This document shows, piece after piece, positions 28,350 through 38,098 of a stretch of 64,000 bases of DNA (position 1 is its first letter; every line of letters begins with the position of its first letter). The stretch covers positions 62,001 through 126,000 of the forward strand of contig DVLT01000046.1 in NCBI GenBank assembly GCA_018715345.1, in the 5' to 3' direction. This stretch comes from Candidatus Onthocola gallistercoris (GTDB lineage Bacteria; Bacillota; Clostridia; Lachnospirales; Lachnospiraceae). Below the pieces are notes generated by a model. The model was given only the letters and a program-made list of their open reading frames with translations, was not told the DNA's origin and made no database searches. A program made the translations under genes and the position numbers.

Positions 28350-30023
28350 TTGAGAAGTGATACTGTAAAAACCGGGATGCAGCAGGCACCCCACCGCTCA
28401 CTTTTTAACGCTCTTGGTATGACAAAAGAAGAGATGAAAAAACCGCTTGTGGGTATTGTCAGCTCTTATAATGAGATCGTTCCCGGGCATATGAACCTGG
28501 ATAAAATCGTGGAAGCCGTTAAATTAGGTGTGGCCATGGCCGGCGGTACGCCGGTGGTATTCCCTGCGATCGCTGTCTGCGATGGCATTGCCATGGGACA
28601 TATCGGCATGAAGTATTCTCTGGTCACAAGGGATCTGATCGCGGATTCCACAGAATGTATGGCAATGGCCCATCAGTTTGATGCTCTTGTCATGGTACCC
28701 AACTGTGATAAGAATGTGCCGGGACTTCTCATGGCTGCGGCACGGATCAATGTGCCCACCGTTTTCGTATCCGGAGGCCCCATGCTTGCCGGACATGTGA
28801 AAGGACAGAAACGGAGCCTTTCCAGCATGTTTGAAGCAGTAGGCGCTTATTCAGCGGGTACGATGAGCGCTGAGGATGTGGAAGAGTTTGAGAATAAAGT
28901 ATGTCCCACCTGTGGATCCTGTTCCGGAATGTATACGGCCAATTCCATGAACTGTCTGACGGAAGTTTTGGGTATGGGCCTTAAGGGTAACGGTACGATC
29001 CCGGCGGTCTATTCGGATCGGATCCGGCTGGCCAAACATGCGGGTATGCAGGTCATGGAAGTACTCCGTCGGAATATACGGCCAAGGGACATCCTGACAG
29101 AGAAGGCATTTTACAATGCTCTAACGGTGGATATGGCGCTGGGCTGTTCCACAAACAGTATGCTCCATCTCCCGGCGATCGCCCATGAGGCCGGCATTGA
29201 GCTGGATCTGGACGTTGCCAATGCGATCAGCGCTAAGACTCCGAACCTGTGTCATCTGGCACCGGCGGGGTATACTTATATTGAAGAATTAAATGAAGCC
29301 GGCGGTGTTTATGCTGTGATGAATGAACTGAACAAAAAAGGACTGCTTTATACAGACCTGATCACTGTCACAGGCAAGACCGTGGGCGAGAATATCGAAG
29401 GCTGTGTTAACAAGAATCCGGAAGTTATCCGCCCCATCGATAATCCTTACAGCGAGACAGGCGGCATTGCTGTCCTTAAAGGCAACATTGCGCCGGATTC
29501 CTGTGTGGTAAAACGTTCAGCGGTCGTACCGGAGATGATGGTGCACGAAGGACCGGCCAGAGTGTTTGACTGTGAGGAGGACGCTATTGCGGCCATCAAA
29601 GGCGGCAAGATCGTGGAAGGTGATGTGGTGGTCATCCGCTATGAAGGACCGAAAGGTGGTCCGGGTATGCGTGAGATGCTCAATCCCACGTCAGCCATTG
29701 CAGGCATGGGGCTGGGTTCTTCTGTAGCTCTGATTACAGACGGACGGTTTTCCGGCGCTTCCAGGGGCGCGTCCATCGGACATGTGTCACCGGAGGCGGC
29801 AGTGGGAGGTCCGATCGCTTTGATCGAGGAAGGCGATATCATCGCCATCAATATCCCGGAGAATACGATCAATGTCAAGGTTTCCGATGAAGAGCTGGAA
29901 AGACGCCGGAAGAACTGGCAGCCAAGACCGGCAAAAGTGACGACGGGTTATCTGTCCAGATACGCTTCTTTAGTCACATCGGCGAATCGGGGAGCCATCC
30001 TCGAGATCCCAAAAGTACAGTAG
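28350..30023 (+). CDS. ilvD: Dihydroxy-acid dehydratase
   Basis: 557 residues. It dehydrates dihydroxy acids to the keto acid precursors of valine and isoleucine and needs an iron-sulfur cluster. Cluster and active-site motifs are [27 protein letters not shown] and [20 protein letters not shown] place the start at TTG 28350: AAGGAG at 28335-28340 is then 9 bases away and the protein begins MRSD like its relatives, whereas ATG 28341 would directly touch the ribosome binding site. It is the first gene of an operon with ilvB. Confidence 0.95.
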   Translation: MRSDTVKTGMQQAPHRSLFNALGMTKEEMKKPLVGIVSSYNEIVPGHMNLDKIVEAVKLGVAMAGGTPVVFPAIAVCDGIAMGHIGMKYSLVTRDLIADSTECMAMAHQFDALVMVPNCDKNVPGLLMAAARINVPTVFVSGGPMLAGHVKGQKRSLSSMFEAVGAYSAGTMSAEDVEEFENKVCPTCGSCSGMYTANSMNCLTEVLGMGLKGNGTIPAVYSDRIRLAKHAGMQVMEVLRRNIRPRDILTEKAFYNALTVDMALGCSTNSMLHLPAIAHEAGIELDLDVANAISAKTPNLCHLAPAGYTYIEELNEAGGVYAVMNELNKKGLLYTDLITVTGKTVGENIEGCVNKNPEVIRPIDNPYSETGGIAVLKGNIAPDSCVVKRSAVVPEMMVHEGPARVFDCEEDAIAAIKGGKIVEGDVVVIRYEGPKGGPGMREMLNPTSAIAGMGLGSSVALITDGRFSGASRGASIGHVSPEAAVGGPIALIEEGDIIAINIPENTINVKVSDEELERRRKNWQPRPAKVTTGYLSRYASLVTSANRGAILEIPKVQ

Positions 30024-30037
30024 AGGAGGCGTGGAAG

Positions 30038-31720
30038 ATGGAATTGACAGGTGCGCAGATCGTCATTGAATGTCTGAAAGAACAAGGTGTGGATACGGTC
30101 TTTGGATATCCGGGCGGTACCATACTGAATGTATACGATGAATTGTATAAACACAGTGATGAGATCCATCACTACCTTACCTCCCACGAGCAAGGCGCGA
30201 CCCATGCGGCCGATGGCTATGCTCGGGCTACGGGAAAAACGGGCGTTGTCTTTGTTACGTCCGGTCCGGGCGCGACCAATACGGTCACTGGCATCGCCAC
30301 AGCTTATATGGATTCCATCCCCATTGTGGTCATTACCTGCAATGTGGGCAAGAGCCTTCTTGGAAAAGACAGCTTCCAGGAAGTGGATGTACAGGGTATC
30401 ACGATGCCTGTCACAAAATACAATTTTATCGTTAAAGATGTGGATCGGCTGGCAGATGTGATCCGGCGGGCATTTACCATTGCCCAGACTGGACGGCCTG
30501 GACCGGTACTCATCGATATCACAAAAGATGTTACCAGCGCAACCGCTGAGTATACATATAAAAAACCTTTGCCTATTGAGCCGGTGACCGATACCTTTAC
30601 CGAAGAGGATCTGGAGAAGGCAGAAACCATGATCGCCCATGCGAAGAGACCTTTTATCTTTGTGGGAGGCGGTGCAGTCATCTCGGGAGCCACGGAGGAA
30701 GTACGCAAGTTCGCACACAAGATCGATGCCCCGGTGGCGGATTCCCTGATGGGAAAAGGCGTTTTTGACGGCAATGATCCGGCTTATACAGGCATGATAG
30801 GCATGCATGGGACAAAGGTTTCAAATTTTGGTATCAACCAGAGTGATCTGGTGATCACCATTGGTTCTCGTTTTTCCGACCGTGTGGTTGGAAATGCGTC
30901 CACCTTTGCCAGTAAGGCAAAGATCATCCAGATCGATGTGGATGCGGCGGAGATCAATAAGAACGTCGTTGTGGATCATTCGATCGTGGGTGACGCAAAA
31001 GTCATTCTGCGTAAGCTGAATGCCCGGCTGAATCAGATGGAACATCCGGAATGGATGGACTATATTACCGGACTCAAGTGGAAATATCCGCAGATCTGTG
31101 ATAAAACCCGTCTGACTGGCCCCGCTGTTGTGGATGCGATCTATGAGCTGACAGATGGCAACGCTGTCATCTGCACGGAAGTTGGACAGAACCAGATGTG
31201 GGCCGCCCAGTATTACAAATACGACGACCCGCGGAAACTGATCACATCCGGTGGGTTGGGGACCATGGGCTATGGCCTGGGGGCTTCCATAGGGGCCAAA
31301 CTTGGCCGGCCGGATACGCTTGTTGTAAACATAGCCGGAGACGGATGTTTCCGTATGAATTTCAACGAGTTGATCACAGCTTCTAAATATCATATTCCTA
31401 TTATAGAAGTTATTGTGAATAACAGTGTACTGGGAATGGTACGCCAGTGGCAGACTTTGTTCTATGGACGCCGTTATTCCAATACAATGCTTGGAGATGG
31501 TATTGACTATGCAAAGGTTGCAGAAGCCTGCGGCTGTAAGGGGGTAACCATCACAAGTCTGGATGATTTCAAGGAAGCTTTCAAAGAGGCCATGAAATCC
31601 ACAGATCAGCCGGTCGTACTCAACTGTCTCATCGATGAGGACGAAAAAGTATGGCCTATGGTGGCACCGGGGGCATCAATCTCAGAAGCATTTTCTGAAG
31701 AGGATATGATTAGAAAATAA
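30038..31720 (+). CDS. ilvB: Acetolactate synthase large (catalytic) subunit
   Basis: 560 residues. It condenses two pyruvates, or pyruvate with 2-ketobutyrate, using thiamine diphosphate and FAD. Motifs: TVFGYPGGTILNVYDEL, the catalytic Glu in SHEQGATHAADGYARA, VTSGPGATNTVTG, and the diphosphate-binding GDGCFRMNFNELITA. It needs the IlvN subunit encoded at 7210. The gene lies 14 bases after ilvD with GAGGAGG as ribosome binding site, and 22 bases before serC. Confidence 0.95.
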   Translation: MELTGAQIVIECLKEQGVDTVFGYPGGTILNVYDELYKHSDEIHHYLTSHEQGATHAADGYARATGKTGVVFVTSGPGATNTVTGIATAYMDSIPIVVITCNVGKSLLGKDSFQEVDVQGITMPVTKYNFIVKDVDRLADVIRRAFTIAQTGRPGPVLIDITKDVTSATAEYTYKKPLPIEPVTDTFTEEDLEKAETMIAHAKRPFIFVGGGAVISGATEEVRKFAHKIDAPVADSLMGKGVFDGNDPAYTGMIGMHGTKVSNFGINQSDLVITIGSRFSDRVVGNASTFASKAKIIQIDVDAAEINKNVVVDHSIVGDAKVILRKLNARLNQMEHPEWMDYITGLKWKYPQICDKTRLTGPAVVDAIYELTDGNAVICTEVGQNQMWAAQYYKYDDPRKLITSGGLGTMGYGLGASIGAKLGRPDTLVVNIAGDGCFRMNFNELITASKYHIPIIEVIVNNSVLGMVRQWQTLFYGRRYSNTMLGDGIDYAKVAEACGCKGVTITSLDDFKEAFKEAMKSTDQPVVLNCLIDEDEKVWPMVAPGASISEAFSEEDMIRK

Positions 31721-31742
31721 AAAACAAAAGGAGATTAAGAAA

Positions 31743-32834
31743 ATGAGCAGAGTATGGAATTTCTCAGCAGGACCTGCCGTATTACCGGTTGAAGTTCTGC
31801 AGGAAGCAGCAGATGAAATGTTGGATTACAAAGGATCCGGTATGGGCGTTATGGAGATGAGCCATCGGTCCAAAGTTTACGACAACATCATCAAAGAAGC
31901 TGAGGCTGATTTAAGAACCCTTTTAAACATTCCGGACAACTACAAGGTATTATTCCTTCAGGGCGGCGCGCATACCCAGTTCGCCATGATCCCGATGAAC
32001 TTCCTTCATAAGGGCAAAGCCGGCTACATCGTAACCGGAAACTGGGCTAAGAAAGCGTTCAACGAAGCAAAGAAATACGGCGATATCGTTAAACTGGCTT
32101 CCTCTGAAGACAAGACATTCAGCTATATTCCGGACTGCTCCGATCTTCCGATCACAGACGATATGGACTATGTATACATCTGTGAGAACAACACGATCTT
32201 CGGAACGAAATTCTGGGAGCTGCCGAACACGAAGGGTATCGATCTGATCTCCGATATGTCTTCCTGCTTCCTTTCCGAACCGGTGGACGTATCCAAATAC
32301 GCGATGATCTACGCGGGCGCTCAGAAGAACGTTGGTCCGGCCGGCGTTGTTATCTGCATCATCCGTGAAGACCTGATCCCGGAAGAAAAAGACTGCTTCC
32401 CGGGCACACCGACCATGCTCCAGTACAAAGTCCATGCGGACGCAGGCTCCCTGTACAACACACCGCCCGCATACGGCATCTATTTCTGCGGCCTTGTATT
32501 CAAATGGCTCCTCAGAAACGGCGGACTGGAAGCAATGAAAGAAAAGAACATCGCGAAAGCGAAAGTTCTTTACGATTATCTGGATTCCCAGGATTTCTAT
32601 CATGGAACCGTTGTTCCGAAAGATCGTTCTCTGATGAACGCTCCGTTTGTCATCGGTGACAAAGATCTGGAAGCCAAATTCATCAAAGAAGCTGCAGATG
32701 CCGGCTTTGTAAACCTGAAAGGCCATAAGATCACCGGAGGTATGAGAGCAAGTATGTATAATGCTATGCCGATCGAAGGCGTTGAAGCTCTGGTTGAATT
32801 TATGAAGAAATTTGCTGCTGAAAATCAGAAATAA
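31743..32834 (+). CDS. serC: Phosphoserine aminotransferase
   Basis: 363 residues. It makes phosphoserine from 3-phosphohydroxypyruvate and glutamate with pyridoxal phosphate. Motifs: NFSAGPAVLPVEVL, MSHRSKVYD, FLQGGAHTQFAM, and the cofactor lysine in YAGAQKNVGPAG (about 196). AAAGGAG precedes ATG 31743. It is co-directional with and close to serA, so the branched-chain and serine genes probably share transcripts. Confidence 0.95.
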   Translation: MSRVWNFSAGPAVLPVEVLQEAADEMLDYKGSGMGVMEMSHRSKVYDNIIKEAEADLRTLLNIPDNYKVLFLQGGAHTQFAMIPMNFLHKGKAGYIVTGNWAKKAFNEAKKYGDIVKLASSEDKTFSYIPDCSDLPITDDMDYVYICENNTIFGTKFWELPNTKGIDLISDMSSCFLSEPVDVSKYAMIYAGAQKNVGPAGVVICIIREDLIPEEKDCFPGTPTMLQYKVHADAGSLYNTPPAYGIYFCGLVFKWLLRNGGLEAMKEKNIAKAKVLYDYLDSQDFYHGTVVPKDRSLMNAPFVIGDKDLEAKFIKEAADAGFVNLKGHKITGGMRASMYNAMPIEGVEALVEFMKKFAAENQK

Positions 32835-32866
32835 TCGAAACGAAGCATTATAAGGAGAATGAGATC

Positions 32867-34018
32867 ATGTATAAAGTAAATTGTTTGAATCCCATCGCTG
32901 CTGTTGGTCTGAATAACTTAACCAGCGATTACGTAAAAACAGATGATTTTTCCGAAGCAAATGTGGCGCTGGTCCGCAGTGCGGCTATGCACGACCTGGA
33001 TCTGCCGGACAGCCTTTTGGCTGTTGCCAGAGCAGGCGCAGGCGTAAACAATATCCCGCTGGATAAATGTGCGGAAAAAGGCATCGTTGTATTCAATACA
33101 CCGGGCGCAAACGCCAACGGCGTTAAAGAGCTTGTTCTTGCAGGCGCGCTCCTTGCTTGCCGTGATATCGTCGGCGGTATTGAATGGGTTAAAGCAAACA
33201 AAGATGACGAGAATATTTCCAAATCTGTGGAGAAGGCTAAAAAAGCTTTCGCCGGTTCCGAGATCCTTGGAAAGACCATGGGCGTTATCGGCCTGGGAGC
33301 CATCGGTATCCTTGTTGCAAATGCCTGTGACGCTTTAGGAATGAACGTTATCGGTTATGATCCGTTTTTGAGCGATGCTCAGAAATCCAAATTGAACAGC
33401 GGCATCAAAACAGTAACAGATCTGGCAGATATGTACAAAGACGTAAACTTTGTGACCATCCATGTGCCGGCTCTTCCATCCACCATCGGCATGCTGAACA
33501 AAGACGCTTTTGATCAGATGCCAGACGGCACAGTCATCCTCAACTTCTCCAGAGATACTCTGGTGAATGAAGATGATATAGAAGCTGCCTTAAAATCTGG
33601 TAAGGTCCGCAAATATGTTACAGATTTTGCAAACCCGAGAGTGACTCATATGGACGGTGTGATCGTAACACCTCACCTTGGAGCCTCCACAGCAGAATCT
33701 GAGGATAACTGCGCGATCATGGCAGTTAAAGAGATCCGTGATTTCATTGAGAATGGTAATATCAAAAACTCTGTAAACTATCCGAACACAGACCTGGGAA
33801 CACCTGCTGGGGCAGGCCGTGTTGCCATCTGCGCTAAAGCTGGAAGCAGTGTTGCAGAAAAACTGTCCGCCATCGTTGGTGATGTTGCGGGCATGACCAG
33901 CAATACAAGAGGCGACTGGATGTATGTTCTGGCAGATACCACTGCTGCTGTATCTGAAGATGCAGTTAAAGCGATCGAAGCTGTTGACGGTGTCGTAAGA
34001 GTGCGTGTAGTGAAATAA
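32867..34018 (+). CDS. serA: D-3-phosphoglycerate dehydrogenase
   Basis: 383 residues. It oxidises 3-phosphoglycerate with NAD as the first step of serine synthesis. The N-terminal half holds ARAGAGVNNIPLDKCAEKGI. The NAD fold shows GVIGLGAIGILVANA and NFSRDTLVNEDDI; the active-site His is in VTPHLGASTAESED. A short C-terminal ACT domain (about residues 312-383, VAICAKAGSSVAEKL) may give serine feedback. It lies 32 bases after serC and before a strong terminator. Confidence 0.94.
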   Translation: MYKVNCLNPIAAVGLNNLTSDYVKTDDFSEANVALVRSAAMHDLDLPDSLLAVARAGAGVNNIPLDKCAEKGIVVFNTPGANANGVKELVLAGALLACRDIVGGIEWVKANKDDENISKSVEKAKKAFAGSEILGKTMGVIGLGAIGILVANACDALGMNVIGYDPFLSDAQKSKLNSGIKTVTDLADMYKDVNFVTIHVPALPSTIGMLNKDAFDQMPDGTVILNFSRDTLVNEDDIEAALKSGKVRKYVTDFANPRVTHMDGVIVTPHLGASTAESEDNCAIMAVKEIRDFIENGNIKNSVNYPNTDLGTPAGAGRVAICAKAGSSVAEKLSAIVGDVAGMTSNTRGDWMYVLADTTAAVSEDAVKAIEAVDGVVRVRVVK

Positions 34019-34029
34019 TTTGCTGTCGA

Positions 34030-34062
34030 AAGCGGGATTGGCCTTGTCCAGTCCCGCTTTTT
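34030..34062 (+). terminator. Terminator after serA
   Basis: AAGCGGGATTGG (34030-34041) pairs with CCAGTCCCGCTT (34048-34059, one wobble), followed by TTT. Confidence 0.9.
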
Positions 34063-34107
34063 GTGGTAATATCACAAATAGTGATAAAGAATCCAGGAGG
34101 GAATGTT

Positions 34108-35352
34108 ATGGCAATAGTTCGACCGTTTAAAGGTATCCGACCAAATGAAGAAGCTGCATCACAAGTGGCTGCTTTGCCTTATGATGTATACAACAGCCGT
34201 GAAGAGGCGCTTGAAGTTGTGAAGAAATGTCCACTGTCCTTTTTAAGGATCGACAGAGCAGAGACGAATTTTGACGCGTCTGTGGATATGTATTCTCTGC
34301 AGGTTTATGAAAAAGCGAGAGATATCTTATGGGGAATGCTGGATGATGGGACGTTTATCCAGGATGGTACTCCCTGCTATTATATTTATGAACTGACAAT
34401 GAATGGAAAGGCTCAGACAGGTCTGGTTGCCTGTGCTTCCATTGATGATTATAAGAACAATGTGATCAAAAAACATGAGAATACCCGGGCCAGCAAAGAA
34501 GTTGACCGGATCAATCATGTGGATATATGCAATGCCCAGACAGGCCCGATTTTTCTGGCATACCGGAAGGATCCCACAGTGGATATGATCGTCAATAAGG
34601 TGAAGAACGAAAAAGCGCCGGTTTACAATTTTGTCAGCGAAGACGATGTCCGTCATACGGCATGGGTCATCGATGACATGGATGACATCGAACAGATCCG
34701 GGAGTCCTTTGAAGGGATCGACAAGATCTATATAGCAGATGGCCATCATCGGGCTGCATCTGCAGTAAAGGTGGGACTGAAGCGGCGCCGGGCGAACCCG
34801 GGCTATACCGGAGGAGAGGAATTTAACTATTTCCTTTCTGTATTCTTCCCGGGGGATCATCTGACCATTCTTCCCTATAATCGTCTGGTAAAGGATCTGA
34901 ACGGCCTGACCGACGAGATGTTCATGACCCAGCTGGAAGAGAAGTTTGAAGTCCGCAAAGTGGGCAAGAAGGCGTACCAGCCGGAGAAGAAGGGCACCTT
35001 TGGCATGTATTTCAGAGAAGAGTGGTATGAACTGACTGCGCGCCCGGAGATCCTTTCGGATGATGTGGTGGACGGCCTGGATGTTTCCATCCTCCAGAAT
35101 AATGTGATGGCTTCAATCTTCGGGATTTATAATCCCAAGACTGACCGGAGGATCGACTATGTTGGCGGTATCCGCGGATTGGAAGAACTGGAACGCCGCT
35201 GCCATGAAGATATGATGCTGGCATTTTCCATGTATCCCACATCCATTGAAGAACTGTTTGCTGTAGCTGACGCCAACCGGCTGATGCCGCCGAAATCCAC
35301 CTGGTTTGAGCCGAAACTCCGTTCAGGGTTATTTATCCATTCTTTGAAATAA
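34108..35352 (+). CDS. DUF1015 family protein
   Basis: 414 residues. It starts with MAIVRPFKGIRP and contains the family blocks KHENTRASKEVDRINH, IYIADGHHRAASA and FNYFLSVFFPGDHL, with a C-terminal VGGIRGLEELERR. DUF1015 proteins often sit beside serA-serC in Firmicutes; their biochemical role is not established, though a link to serine metabolism is inferred from that context. ATG 34108 is chosen with AGGAGG at 34095-34100; the open frame extends upstream without a better site. It follows the serA terminator, so it may depend on read-through or its own weak promoter. Confidence 0.88.
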   Translation: MAIVRPFKGIRPNEEAASQVAALPYDVYNSREEALEVVKKCPLSFLRIDRAETNFDASVDMYSLQVYEKARDILWGMLDDGTFIQDGTPCYYIYELTMNGKAQTGLVACASIDDYKNNVIKKHENTRASKEVDRINHVDICNAQTGPIFLAYRKDPTVDMIVNKVKNEKAPVYNFVSEDDVRHTAWVIDDMDDIEQIRESFEGIDKIYIADGHHRAASAVKVGLKRRRANPGYTGGEEFNYFLSVFFPGDHLTILPYNRLVKDLNGLTDEMFMTQLEEKFEVRKVGKKAYQPEKKGTFGMYFREEWYELTARPEILSDDVVDGLDVSILQNNVMASIFGIYNPKTDRRIDYVGGIRGLEELERRCHEDMMLAFSMYPTSIEELFAVADANRLMPPKSTWFEPKLRSGLFIHSLK

Positions 35353-35386
35353 TACGGATATTTCAGGGGAAAAGCCGGGAAGTTGT

Positions 35387-35414
35387 TTGATAATTGAAAA
35401 AAATATGGTATAAC
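35387..35414 (+). promoter_or_regulatory. Promoter upstream of glgB
   Basis: TTGATA (35387-35392), a 16-base spacer, and TATAAC (35409-35414) with TGG before it. The words AAATATGGTAT at 35401-35411 and 35421-35431 are a direct repeat around the start region. Confidence 0.55.
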
Positions 35415-35475
35415 GGCTGAAAATATGGTATTCTATACAATAAGACAGGCCGGTGCCGTAAGATATCAGGAGAAG

Positions 35476-35516
35476 CGCCTGTTTCGCTGGAAGTTCAGTG
35501 ATCAGGCGTTTTATTT
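35476..35516 (+). terminator. Terminator-like hairpin inside the glgB leader
   Basis: CGCCTG (35476-35481) pairs with CAGGCG (35503-35508), and an inner stem CGCTG / CAGTG extends it; TTTTATTTTTG follows. It stands between the promoter and glgB, so it would give a short RNA of about 95 bases or act as an attenuator. Confidence 0.65.
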
Positions 35517-35595
35517 TTGCATGAAATTTGAGACTGGGCAGTACCTGAGATTTTGACAGGGCGACACGGCAATAAGATATACAGGAGGTATCACC

Positions 35596-38022
35596 ATGGG
35601 GGACAAGTTATTTCAGTATATGCAATGGCCGGAGATCGAGGCGATCGTCTACTCTGAGCATGACAGACCGAAGCAGATCCTGGGGACCCATGAGACGGAA
35701 GATGGCGTGGTAGTACAGGCTTTTTTTCCGGAGGCATATGCGGTTTATGTGGAGAGTGACAGCCTGGATGAACCGGTTTTGATGGAAAAAGTGGATGAGA
35801 ACGGATATTTTGCAACGATCATCCAGGATCTGGATGCCTATGATTACCGGTATCATGTTTTTGAGGACGAAGATTCATCCTTCTATTGTCGTGATGCTTA
35901 TGCTTTTGAGACAACGATCCAGGAAGAAGACATCCGCAAATTTCAAGCAGGTATCCATTATGAAATATATAAAGTTTTGGGGGCGCATCCCATGACCCTT
36001 CATGGTGTGGATGGAGTCCGGTTTGCCGTATGGGCGCCGGGAGCCATGCGGGTCAGCGTTGTGGGCGATTTTAACCAGTGGGACGGGAGACGTCACCCCA
36101 TGCAGCGGATCGACGGCGGCATCCATGAACTGTTCATACCGGATCTGAAAGAGGGAGATATTTACAAATATGAAGTGAAGGTCAAAGGCGGCGACGTGAT
36201 ATTAAAGACCGATCCTTACGGCACACAGGCTCAACTGCGTCCGGATAACGCATCGGTGATCTGCAATGTGGACGGTACCCATGACTGGCAGGATAAGGAA
36301 TGGATGAAAAAGCGCCGAAGGAAAAATCTCCAGAAGGAGCCGGTATTTATCTATGAACTCCATTTAGGAGGCTTTGAACGTCCGGATGAGGATGATGGAA
36401 GGCCGTTTTATAATTACAGGGAACTGGCAGAAAAGGTGGCGGACTATGTACTCCGGATGGGATATACCCATATTGAACTGATGCCGGTGATGGAACATCC
36501 TTTAGACGAATCCTGGGGCTATCAGGTGACGGGGTATTATGCACCCACATCGCGGTATGGCACCCCAGAAGATCTGATGTATTTTATTGATTACATGCAT
36601 CAAAAGGATATCGGCGTTATCCTGGACTGGGTTCCGGCCCATTTTCCAAGGGATCTGAACGGACTGGCCAGGTTTGACGGTACGGCGCTTTATGAGTATC
36701 CGGACCCTAGACGAGGTGAACATCCCCATTGGGGTACCTTGATCTTTAACTATGGCCGGCATGAAGTGAGCAATTTCCTCATTGCCAATGCCATGTACTG
36801 GGTGGAGAATTACCATGCGGATGGTCTGCGTTTTGACGCGGTGGCCTCCATGCTCTATCTGGATTATGGCCGGAATGACGGAGAATGGGTGCCCAACATG
36901 TACGGTGGCAAAGAGCATTTGGAAGCCATTGAATTTCTAAAGCATCTCAATTCCATGATGAAAAAGCGCAATCCGGATGTGACCATGATCGCGGAAGAGT
37001 CCACCGCCTGGCCAAAGGTGACGGAAAGCCCGGAGGATGAAGGATTAGGCTTTGACTATAAGTGGAACATGGGTTGGATGAATGATTTCCTCGGCTTTAT
37101 GCAGCTGGATCCTCTTTTCAGGAAAGGGGCCTACGGACAGCTTTTGTTCAGCATGATCTATGCTTACAGCGAGAAGTTCATCCTTGTCCTTTCCCATGAT
37201 GAAGTGGTGCATGGTAAAGGTTCCATGATCGGCAAGATGCCGGGTACCTATGAAGAAAAGTTTGCCAATCTCCGGCTGGCCTATGGCTTTATGATGGCCC
37301 ATCCCGGAAAAAAATTGCTTTTCATGGGACAGGATTTCGCCCAGTTTACCGAGTTTGATGAAGCCAAGTCTTTGGAATGGTTCATGCTGGAATATGAACC
37401 CCATCGGCAGATGCAGAACTATGTGAAGGATCTGTTGAAGCTTTATAAAGAGTATCCTGCGTTGTATCGTCTGGATCACGATCCCGATGGTTTTGAATGG
37501 ATCAATAATATTTCAGCAGATGAAACAATCGTGGTGTTCTTAAGAAAGAACCGAAAACGGGATGAGACGCTTCTTATTGTCTGCAACTTTACACCGGTTG
37601 TCCGCAAAAATTATAAGATCGGCGTACCCTTTGAAGGCAAATATAAAGAGATCTTCAACAGCGACGCGAAGATCTATGGCGGTGAAGGCAATGTGAATGT
37701 CCGGGTAAAACCGTCCAAGGAGGATGAGTGCGATGAAAGGGAAAATTCCATCCGCATCACAGTTCCGCCGTTGGGCATCAGCATATTCAGGTGTACACCG
37801 GAAAAACTGAAAAAGAAAAAACAGGCGAAAAAAACGGCTGCCGGAAAGAAAGCTGTTCCCGAAAACACTAAAAAAGCAGAGACAAAAGAGGCGGGACAGG
37901 ACAAAAAGGGAGCGGTAAAAATATCTGTCATGAAGAAGGAGAAAACGCCGACAAAGGTGATCCGTAAGCAGGTGGAGAAATTCGCTTCCAAACGTAATGA
38001 CAAGCCTGAGGAAAACAATTAA
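35596..38022 (+). CDS. glgB: 1,4-alpha-glucan branching enzyme with Lys-rich tail
   Basis: 808 residues, longer than most GlgB proteins (about 630-730). It adds alpha-1,6 branches to glycogen. An N-terminal region precedes a CBM48-like domain (about 130-210, VRFAVWAPGAMRVSVVGDFNQWDG), then the GH13 barrel with YTHIELMPVMEHPLDESWGYQ. The nucleophile Asp is in GLRFDAVASM (about 413), the acid Glu in IAEEST (about 467) and the third acid in LSHDEVVHGKGS (about 534). From about residue 737 a tail of some 70 residues rich in Lys, Ala, Thr and Glu follows the beta-sandwich; it looks disordered. No other glycogen gene lies in the window. GGAGG precedes the ATG. Confidence 0.93.
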   Translation: MGDKLFQYMQWPEIEAIVYSEHDRPKQILGTHETEDGVVVQAFFPEAYAVYVESDSLDEPVLMEKVDENGYFATIIQDLDAYDYRYHVFEDEDSSFYCRDAYAFETTIQEEDIRKFQAGIHYEIYKVLGAHPMTLHGVDGVRFAVWAPGAMRVSVVGDFNQWDGRRHPMQRIDGGIHELFIPDLKEGDIYKYEVKVKGGDVILKTDPYGTQAQLRPDNASVICNVDGTHDWQDKEWMKKRRRKNLQKEPVFIYELHLGGFERPDEDDGRPFYNYRELAEKVADYVLRMGYTHIELMPVMEHPLDESWGYQVTGYYAPTSRYGTPEDLMYFIDYMHQKDIGVILDWVPAHFPRDLNGLARFDGTALYEYPDPRRGEHPHWGTLIFNYGRHEVSNFLIANAMYWVENYHADGLRFDAVASMLYLDYGRNDGEWVPNMYGGKEHLEAIEFLKHLNSMMKKRNPDVTMIAEESTAWPKVTESPEDEGLGFDYKWNMGWMNDFLGFMQLDPLFRKGAYGQLLFSMIYAYSEKFILVLSHDEVVHGKGSMIGKMPGTYEEKFANLRLAYGFMMAHPGKKLLFMGQDFAQFTEFDEAKSLEWFMLEYEPHRQMQNYVKDLLKLYKEYPALYRLDHDPDGFEWINNISADETIVVFLRKNRKRDETLLIVCNFTPVVRKNYKIGVPFEGKYKEIFNSDAKIYGGEGNVNVRVKPSKEDECDERENSIRITVPPLGISIFRCTPEKLKKKKQAKKTAAGKKAVPENTKKAETKEAGQDKKGAVKISVMKKEKTPTKVIRKQVEKFASKRNDKPEENN

Positions 38023-38034
38023 TACACCCATAAA

Positions 38035-38071
38035 GAAACACTCTTTTGATCGGAGAAAGAGTGTTTCTTTT
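38035..38071 (+). terminator. Terminator after glgB
   Basis: GAAACACTCTTT (38035-38046) pairs perfectly with AAAGAGTGTTTC (38056-38067) and is followed by TTTTC. Confidence 0.9.
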
Positions 38072-38098
38072 CATACAAGAAGAAAGGAGAAAAGGATC

